Source: a virus
Strand: one strand, 5' to 3'
IMG/VR virus record: IMGVR_UViG_3300032288_002660
Span: 1-42,789 of that record
DNA: 42,789 nucleotides
Of this stretch, positions 37,130 through 42,789 are shown one piece after another; position 1 is the first letter of the stretch, and every line of letters begins with the position of its first letter. The translations under genes and the position numbers were made by a program. The notes under the pieces were generated by a model. The model saw only the letters and a program-made list of their open reading frames with translations. It had not been told where the DNA came from and did not search any database.

Positions 37130-37963
37130 TTATAGTCCGTTTTGTATTAGGTAACCTTCTATCTGACCACCAATTTCAGAACTGCCAGATTTACTAGATA
37201 CTTGCCATTGTATGTCAGTTTTTTCAAGATAAGGTCTAGGAACAACTTTTAGTGAGTTATAGTTTACAGGGAACGGGAATGTTAAAACAATGTTTATTAC
37301 ACCGGCTGAATTTTGTGTCCAACTACGATATAATCCTGTGTTGTTACCAGTGTTGTTAGTATACCAATTACTTTGCGTTAGATAAAATGTATAGCCTGCT
37401 GGTACAGTATAGATAGTCTGTTGGCTTCGACCGGCACCTGCTTCAATAGTACAGAGCACAGTTGTCTTACCATTGTTACCTGCGTGTATAACACCTACGT
37501 TCATTGGTGTACGAGTTAAATTCATATTGTTAACACGTAAGAAACTCTTTGTGGTTTGAACACCAGTTAAGCCGTTGTTTAACACTACTGTTTCTGTAAT
37601 AGGAAGATAGTTGGCATCCAACCCAGATACCAGCACACTTACGTTAGTATCACTAGCACTATCACTCCATACAGTTAATTGTGTTGCAGTATTTAGATAA
37701 GTGTATGTAGTGTTGCCATGCCATAATGGAACGTATGATGTTCCTACAGAACCGTTGTATCCGCTGATACTCAAACCAGTGACACCTGTAACTTGTCCCA
37801 TTGCAACCTGCAAGTTCCAATTGGCATTGCTTAATGTCTGGCCGAAGGTTACTCTTAATTCAGGCTGTCCGTCAGTGTTATACTGCATGGACTTGTGTAG
37901 ATTTAGAAGATTTGGTTCGTCTGCGTGTTCGTAAGACGTTGAGTTAGGATTGCGGACTCCCAT
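37130..37963 (-). CDS. Virion structural protein, beta-rich
   Basis: 277 aa of Gly/Asn/Thr-rich short strands (TGLSISGYNGSVGTSYVPLW, TLTRTPMNVGVIHAGNNG-like segments, GYTFYLTQSNWYTNNTG). No signal peptide or enzymatic motif. Position next to fibre genes and composition fit a baseplate, tail or fibre-associated protein. Starts 3 nt after the upstream stop. Confidence 0.65.
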   Translation of the reverse strand: MGVRNPNSTSYEHADEPNLLNLHKSMQYNTDGQPELRVTFGQTLSNANWNLQVAMGQVTGVTGLSISGYNGSVGTSYVPLWHGNTTYTYLNTATQLTVWSDSASDTNVSVLVSGLDANYLPITETVVLNNGLTGVQTTKSFLRVNNMNLTRTPMNVGVIHAGNNGKTTVLCTIEAGAGRSQQTIYTVPAGYTFYLTQSNWYTNNTGNNTGLYRSWTQNSAGVINIVLTFPFPVNYNSLKVVPRPYLEKTDIQWQVSSKSGSSEIGGQIEGYLIQNGL

Positions 37964-37966
37964 GGA

Positions 37967-38416
37967 TTAGCTCCAGGGTCTGCCGTCTACTAGCCCACCA
38001 ACATTTGGATTGTCTGTGACGTTGTTGCCTGTGTACTTGGTAGGCAGGTCAGTTAATGTATAAGTGCTTCTTGGATTGCCGTCGGCCTGTCTAGTTTTTG
38101 ATGCAATATCTAATTTCTGTATCTGTTTCTGTTCTTTGGTTAGCCCAGCTTGGATTGGAGTTGCTATGAATACATCGTTGTTTACTAGACTAATTCCTAA
38201 TGCTGTTTCAATCTGATCAAAATATTCTGTAGGATAATCTACGCTATTAAATCTAGGATCTCTCTCCAACGACAGATAGTAATAAGATGAGGTTAATCCT
38301 TCAGCAGCAGCGACGATGCCTATGTATCCTGAAAAATTTGCTGTGGTAGTTTCAACATTTAATTGAATGTTGCCTTGTCTTGTTAAACCATCGTAATATG
38401 TTATGCGGCCTGCCAT
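37967..38416 (-). CDS. Probable virion protein, 149 aa
   Basis: Starts MAGRITYYDGLTRQGNIQLN; strand-rich front with a Tyr-rich stretch (SSYYYLSLERDPRFNSVDYPTEYF), a helix (TKEQKQIQKLDIASKTRQ) and an extended, Asn/Gly-rich C-terminus. The ATG overlaps the upstream stop by one base. Likely a small tail or fibre part. Confidence 0.6.
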   Translation of the reverse strand: MAGRITYYDGLTRQGNIQLNVETTTANFSGYIGIVAAAEGLTSSYYYLSLERDPRFNSVDYPTEYFDQIETALGISLVNNDVFIATPIQAGLTKEQKQIQKLDIASKTRQADGNPRSTYTLTDLPTKYTGNNVTDNPNVGGLVDGRPWS

Positions 38417-38718
38417 TATTTTGCTCCATGAACTGTGCCTGGATACAGGCTAGGATGTTCACCTTTTATGTCTGCAGGATGTTTTGTGCCCTGCCAACCG
38501 TCGGCACCTGCTTGATTAGTAACAGCTTCTACATCTGCATACTGTTCATTTGGTGTGGTTGAATACTCGCCTGTGCCTTTTAAGCCGGCAATTTGTTGAA
38601 AACGCTTTATATCAGCATCTGTATAGCCAAGTTCTTCTACGGGCTGCTCTGTTGATGACTGTTGTTCTACCTGATCGATTAAATCAAGCACTGATCGGAT
38701 TATTTCTTGTACTCTCAT
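38416..38718 (-). CDS. Small hypothetical protein, 100 aa
   Basis: MRVQEIIRSVLDLIDQVEQQ is a helix with the M-R-x-x-E-type start seen in several genes here; the middle is a helical YTDADIKRFQQIAGL, and the tail is extended (HPSLYPGTVHGAK). Probably part of the virion assembly set by position. A GTAAATATA element lies just before the start. Confidence 0.6.
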   Translation of the reverse strand: MRVQEIIRSVLDLIDQVEQQSSTEQPVEELGYTDADIKRFQQIAGLKGTGEYSTTPNEQYADVEAVTNQAGADGWQGTKHPADIKGEHPSLYPGTVHGAK

Positions 38719-38734
38719 AGTTGTATATTTACCC

Positions 38735-39553
38735 TTATACTGCCCACTTGTTACCTAAATATCCTTCGACCGCTAGCACTTCGTTGGAACTCAATGCTCG
38801 TGTCCAAATTAGAACTTCACCTAAGTCCCCAATATAATAGTTGCTGGTAGCATTATTAGCAGAACCTGTTCCAGTACATCCGCCAAAGAAATATGCGGCA
38901 GATGCTGATGTTGCTGTGCCTACAGTTCCTGTAAATGTTAAAACAACATCAGTACCATCTAAACGTGCTTTGAGTCTATTAGCATTGCCTGTCTGTGTTC
39001 CGTCAAAAGTTAGCATAATGTGATGCCAGTTTGTATCTGCTGTCACAGAATTTACCGTAAATGTTGCTCCAGAAAACCCACCAATCCATTGTGTACCATT
39101 TTGTCCCCATTGATATCCACCTACGTCAGTTGATGTAATATAACGTATACCAGCGGCTGTGCTTAGACTGCGAAACATTATAGCCATTGTAGCACCTGCT
39201 TTGCTGTTGATATAGGTAACAGGGTTAATAGTTAAACGTTCGTTTGTATCAGCATCTTCTCCCGTAGGAGTTGCGCCTGTGTTGTTAAAACGTACACAAC
39301 CTTTGCCGTTCTGTATGTTACTAAACCATTCTGGACGAGAACCTCCTATTGAGTTCCAATCGTGTGATGTTAGTCCGCCAGCGTTGGCCCAAGCCGATAC
39401 TTCAGTACCTGATGCTATACTACCAACCTGTGTGTTGACATCAGAATAGTACCAAACTTCCAAGTTAGGTAACTGTGCCGCACTGGTAATTGTTAGTGGT
39501 CGTTCCCCTGCTCTGAAACTGCGGCTAAAACTCGATGTTACTCCAAATGCCAT
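38735..39553 (-). CDS. LamG/concanavalin-like lectin-fold protein
   Basis: 272 aa. The C-terminal two thirds follow the LamG jelly-roll pattern: KAGATMAIMFRSLS, TNWHHIMLTFDGTQ near residue 170 (the typical W-H-x-hydrophobic-x-x-x-x-D-G), NRLKARLDGTDVVL, YYIGDLGEVLIWTRALSSNEVLAVEGYLGNKW in parts. Such domains bind glycans and are common on phage fibres and tail tips. Directly follows the long fibre gene (3-nt gap). Confidence 0.85.
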   Translation of the reverse strand: MAFGVTSSFSRSFRAGERPLTITSAAQLPNLEVWYYSDVNTQVGSIASGTEVSAWANAGGLTSHDWNSIGGSRPEWFSNIQNGKGCVRFNNTGATPTGEDADTNERLTINPVTYINSKAGATMAIMFRSLSTAAGIRYITSTDVGGYQWGQNGTQWIGGFSGATFTVNSVTADTNWHHIMLTFDGTQTGNANRLKARLDGTDVVLTFTGTVGTATSASAAYFFGGCTGTGSANNATSNYYIGDLGEVLIWTRALSSNEVLAVEGYLGNKWAV

Positions 39554-39556
39554 ATG

Positions 39557-42277
39557 TTATCCAAATGTTACCATCTGTCCAAGCACTGTGTAAGTACTGG
39601 CGCCGGTTTGTAATACGCTGTAGCCCACTGCTTCTGTCTTGCTGGCAGTAGGTGTTGGTGCTGTACCACCCTGCCAAGTCACTGATACTGCTGTTCCGTT
39701 GATTGAAACTGCGCTAGGAATGAACGGAGTTGAGCCTTCTACAATGACCATTGTGATGTTGGTTGCTTGTCCTGTTGTAATCTGTACGTTAGTAAACAAT
39801 GCTGTCCAGGCTGATGCTGGACCACCTGAAGGATTGACTAACCATATGTTACCACCTGTGCAGTTAAATGTAATATTTGGTGATCCTGATATTGCTGTCG
39901 AATAAGTTTGATACGGTTCGATAAATTGTCCACTAACAGTAACGTTAGTAAACGTTGGCGAACCACCGCCTGCTGTAACTGTAACACTCTTGGCTGTATT
40001 ATCTGTTGTAAGTGTGATACCTGTACCAGCTACTAACGTCAATGTTGCAGTATTACTTGCGGCTGTTACACTTGTTTGTCCACTAACTGCCACAGTCTTA
40101 AATATGTTCTGTGCGCTACCTGTATCAGTGTTTGTAATAGTAACTGCTGTTGATCCGTTATAACTTGTGCCACCTAATCCTGTTCCAATAGTCAATGCGT
40201 TGGTTGCTGTAGCTGTGATTGTTCCGCTGCCGCCTAGGCTGATACTAGTTCCATTAACTGTGACGCTGCTGTTAGTTAATTGATTGTTAGCAATACCACT
40301 TAGTGATCCTCCTAGTGTAATAGTGCCAGAACTTGTAATAGTTCCCCCAGTTAAGGTAATACCATTTACGCTACCACTTGTGGCAATGCTGGTTACAGTG
40401 CCAGTGTTACTTGTATATCCATTTGGATTACTTGAACTGTAAGGTGTGTAACCCAGTGCTGTTGTGACTTGTAAACTCGTGATACTGGTTAAGTAACTGC
40501 TGAGATCTGGCGGTGTGTATTTGAATACGCCGTTGGTATTGTTGTAACTGATAGCGCCACTGCCGCTAGCTGCGTTAGGCACACCAACACTAAAGTCTGT
40601 ATAACTTAATCCACCGCCGCTGCCGCCTGTTTGATCACTGCCGTTATACCATTTGCTGGTACTACTATCGTACTTTAACACCTGTCCATTGCTTGGTGTA
40701 CCTACCAAAGCCACGTCTGTGAGATTTGATAGTGCCACACTGGTTAGATAACCGCTGAGGTTTGGTCCAGCGATAGTAATATATCCCTCACTGTCCGAAC
40801 TAACACTGACTCCGCTTGAGCCTATAAACTTTATTAATTCACCATTACTGATTGTTCTCTGTGTTGAATCATCTCCAGCCACGCTGAATGTAAATGGATT
40901 TTCTATATAAGAAGTAGCACCTGGATCACCTTTTGGTCCTGTGGAACCTATTAAACTTGTTAGCCATTGCGCTTCTGTTCCAACAAATCCGTTTGCCACG
41001 GCTAGTTCATAGGCACTGGCTCCATTTGTTCCGTTAGTTCCATCTGCACCATCTGCACCTATTAAACTTGTTAGCCATTGCGCTTCTGTTCCAACAAATC
41101 CGTTTGCCACGGCTAGTTCATAGGCACTGGCTCCGTTAGTTCCGTTAGTTCCGTTAGCGCCGGCTGGACCTACAATATTGCCAACATCATCCCACATTGT
41201 GCCGTCGTAGACCCATAGGTGTCCGTCGTCTTGAGCAATAACACCATTACCGATAACTGCGCTAGGAAATGCTGTGTCTAAAACTACCTGGGGATCATCA
41301 GGAGGGATACTATGAACGTTGGCTACTGAACCAATGATACTAACACTAGTTCCATCTGCTCCGTTGGTTCCTGCTGTACCAACCAAACTTGTTAACCACT
41401 GGGCTTCAGAACCAACGAATCCATTGGATACGGCAACTTCATAAGCACTTAGTCCGTCAGCCCCATCAGCCCCATCAGCACCTGCTGTGCCAACTAAACT
41501 CGATAGCCATGCCTCTTCGCCACCAACAAATCCATTAGCTACAGCAACTTCATAAGCACTTAGTCCGTCAGCGCCATCAGCTCCGTTATTACCAGTATCA
41601 CCTTTAGGTCCTGGGATTAATAAATTAAATTCTGTCCAACCATATCCGGCATCTGGTGTTGGGCTTTGAAGATAGCCACTAGGGTCACTTAGAATCCAAA
41701 ATGATCCTCCATATGATACAACATCATTAGGGTTATAGGCAGAGAGATTAGTCCAAACAAATGGAGTTCCTTGTTGGTATGCTGTTGGTCCGGTATTTCC
41801 AATATCTCCAGTGTCACCTTTGGGTCCTGTATCTCCGGAGTCTCCTTTGGGTCCTTGTACTAGTGTGATAGACTCTGATACCCAGCCTGTCGTATCAGGA
41901 CGAGCAATGTTTAATTTTAAAGGATCAGCATCTTTAACAAATGCCCAATAATTGTCTGGAGGTGTAGGAAAGGCTGAGGTTAAATCTCCGGCTGTGTTAA
42001 AAGTTCCTATGAACTCTGAGTTTAATCCGGTGTCGCCTGTGTCTCCTTTAGGTCCTGGGATACCTCCACTGATAACACCATCAGTTATCGTAATAGTAGT
42101 ACCATCGATCTTAACACCACCTAACACAGTAGTTGATGCTGTGGGCAGAGTATAAGCAGCCTGTGCCACTTCACTGCCTATCCATTTTTCGCCGTCATAG
42201 ACATAGAGTTGACCGTTAGGGGCAACATAACTGTCACCGCTCTGCGGAGGTGGACTATTGGGGAAATCTAATGCCAT
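39557..42277 (-). CDS. Long tail fibre with collagen-like repeats
   Basis: 906 aa. The start (PPPQSGDSYVAPNGQLYVYDGEKWIG) is the usual phage fibre head. Residues 70-200 and 300-480 hold collagen-like Gly-x-y runs (GPKGDTGDTG, GPKGDSGDTGPKGDTGD, GADGADG, GTNGTNG). Four copies of a unit of the form SAYEVAVANGFVGxExxWLxSL occur between them; these helix-forming units alternate with collagen triplets. The C-terminal 430 residues are Ser/Thr/Gly-rich beta repeats (SGSVNGITLTGGTI, NALTIGTGLGGTSYNG) ending in a compact domain. It should form a trimer and carry the receptor-binding tip. Confidence 0.93.
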   Translation of the reverse strand: MALDFPNSPPPQSGDSYVAPNGQLYVYDGEKWIGSEVAQAAYTLPTASTTVLGGVKIDGTTITITDGVISGGIPGPKGDTGDTGLNSEFIGTFNTAGDLTSAFPTPPDNYWAFVKDADPLKLNIARPDTTGWVSESITLVQGPKGDSGDTGPKGDTGDIGNTGPTAYQQGTPFVWTNLSAYNPNDVVSYGGSFWILSDPSGYLQSPTPDAGYGWTEFNLLIPGPKGDTGNNGADGADGLSAYEVAVANGFVGGEEAWLSSLVGTAGADGADGADGLSAYEVAVSNGFVGSEAQWLTSLVGTAGTNGADGTSVSIIGSVANVHSIPPDDPQVVLDTAFPSAVIGNGVIAQDDGHLWVYDGTMWDDVGNIVGPAGANGTNGTNGASAYELAVANGFVGTEAQWLTSLIGADGADGTNGTNGASAYELAVANGFVGTEAQWLTSLIGSTGPKGDPGATSYIENPFTFSVAGDDSTQRTISNGELIKFIGSSGVSVSSDSEGYITIAGPNLSGYLTSVALSNLTDVALVGTPSNGQVLKYDSSTSKWYNGSDQTGGSGGGLSYTDFSVGVPNAASGSGAISYNNTNGVFKYTPPDLSSYLTSITSLQVTTALGYTPYSSSNPNGYTSNTGTVTSIATSGSVNGITLTGGTITSSGTITLGGSLSGIANNQLTNSSVTVNGTSISLGGSGTITATATNALTIGTGLGGTSYNGSTAVTITNTDTGSAQNIFKTVAVSGQTSVTAASNTATLTLVAGTGITLTTDNTAKSVTVTAGGGSPTFTNVTVSGQFIEPYQTYSTAISGSPNITFNCTGGNIWLVNPSGGPASAWTALFTNVQITTGQATNITMVIVEGSTPFIPSAVSINGTAVSVTWQGGTAPTPTASKTEAVGYSVLQTGASTYTVLGQMVTFG
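40946..41023. repeat. 78-bp perfect direct repeat in the fibre gene, copy 1
   Basis: Identical to 41057-41134, offset 111 bp (37 codons). It encodes one SAYELAVANGFVG-type unit. Two more diverged units lie near 41380-41450 and 41490-41560. Confidence 0.95.
41057..41134. repeat. 78-bp perfect direct repeat in the fibre gene, copy 2
   Basis: Identical at all 78 positions to 40946-41023. The offset is a multiple of three, so gain or loss of a unit keeps the frame. Confidence 0.95.
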
Positions 42278-42298
42278 TGTACGCTCTCTTTATAGTTA

Positions 42299-42789
42299 TT
42301 AATCCATTGCTCCGCCGAACACGTTCCAAGCACCGTCTGTAAAGATAGCGTAGGCCATAGTGCTGGCTCCAAAGCGACCTATAATTTCAGCGCCAGCATT
42401 GTCAACAGCATTTTCTACGAATGGACTCCAACCGCCTGGTGTCGATACTTCTGCTAGTCCGGTGCTATTGTTCCAATATCTCACGTGGCTAATGGTTATA
42501 AGGATCGGAGCATTCACACCATTATAACTGTATGCGCCAGTCTGCGGAACAAAGTACATGATCTGTCCTTCAACACCGTCAGCTAGTGTGTACTGACCAT
42601 CTGTGAGTTTGTTGACAGATTTAGTCAAGTCTATTGCCGTTGCTGTTATGACGTTGGTCAGTGTTGCTACTGTAAAGGTAATGTCATCAACACCTAATGT
42701 TCCGCCAAGAACGCCTCCCCCTCCTAATGTACCGTAATCGCCAACGCTTAGGTTAGGAATGCTGTAAATTACCACAGCACTGATATCAC
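42299..42789 (-). CDS. Fibre-associated protein, N-terminus beyond the window
   Basis: At least 163 codons. A GTG at 42775 could be read as a start, but the frame stays open to the window edge (residues DISA before it) and no ribosome site precedes the GTG, so the gene most likely begins outside. The visible part is Gly-rich (GDYGTLGGGGVLGGTLGVDD), then strands typical of fibre or baseplate proteins (GQIMYFVPQTGAYSYNGV, MAYAIFTDGAWNVFGG). The next gene is the collagen-like fibre. Confidence 0.7.
   Translation of the reverse strand, partial: DISAVVIYSIPNLSVGDYGTLGGGGVLGGTLGVDDITFTVATLTNVITATAIDLTKSVNKLTDGQYTLADGVEGQIMYFVPQTGAYSYNGVNAPILITISHVRYWNNSTGLAEVSTPGGWSPFVENAVDNAGAEIIGRFGASTMAYAIFTDGAWNVFGGAMD

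Noticed and set aside
1-42789. CRISPR array, insertion sequence, integrase or attachment site
   Set aside because: No regularly spaced repeats other than the fibre repeats, no transposase or integrase motifs, and no tRNA-end duplication were seen.

Overview
The window is best read as part of the genome of a large T4-like tailed phage (myovirus type, AT-rich, probably aquatic) that infects a Gram-negative bacterium. Support: a class Ia ribonucleotide reductase with glutaredoxin, a RecB-like PD-(D/E)XK nuclease, a PAAR spike tip, a tailspike, a long collagen-like tail fibre, phage ribosomal protein bS21, and many tightly packed genes with 1-14 nt overlaps, almost all on the minus strand. The Gram-negative host is inferred from lipoproteins with lipoboxes, an outer-membrane beta-barrel and surface-antigen-like proteins. 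A PqqA-like peptide gene hints at a PQQ-using host, possibly a methylotroph; this is inference.

Layout. 1-3.3 kb: dnaK (cut by the window edge), a DEDDh exonuclease, GMP reductase and bS21. 3.3-8.5 kb: membrane and envelope genes (coiled-coil membrane protein, surface-antigen-like protein, two lipoproteins), a small membrane protein overlapping a SleB-type cell-wall hydrolase, a 300-nt gap with a possible structured RNA and micro-ORF, and an SGNH hydrolase. 8.6-8.8 kb: pqqA-like gene with a perfect palindrome in its leader. 8.8-10.7 kb: a plus-strand pair, a 2OG-Fe(II) oxygenase and a glycosyltransferase-like protein. 10.8-12.6 kb: AhpD/AhpC pair and an outer-membrane barrel. 12.6-13.4 kb: a circularly permuted two-piece tmRNA gene, with two membrane micro-ORFs between its pieces, directly behind a cold-shock gene. 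13.4-21 kb: radical SAM, 2OG oxygenase, DUF454 protein, PAAR-M15 spike/peptidase, Sm-like protein, glutaredoxin, NrdB and NrdA. 21-30 kb: tailspike, nuclease, conserved phage proteins, and a nucleotidyltransferase beside a ligase-like protein. 30.3-32.1 kb: a plus-strand island of micro-genes, cupin, alpha/beta hydrolase and a small abundant-looking protein. 32.2-36.5 kb: desaturase, glutamine-amidotransferase-like protein, two large phage proteins and a secreted endonuclease. 36.5-42.8 kb: virion and fibre genes.

How the genes fit together. NrdA/NrdB/glutaredoxin and GuaC act on nucleotide pools. bS21, CspA, DnaK and tmRNA all act on translation, RNA or protein quality control. AhpC/AhpD detoxify peroxide. 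Many accessory genes or short operons have their own sigma70-like promoter (TTGACT-like box, 17-18 nt spacer, TATAAT-like box) and a UUCG-type terminator, so they look like separate early or host-type units. The virion and replication genes are preceded instead by T4-late-like (G/T/A)ATAAATA elements.

The most notable items are the permuted tmRNA with two membrane peptides in its intervening segment, and the pqqA-like gene. All calls rest on reading the sequence; no database search was run.
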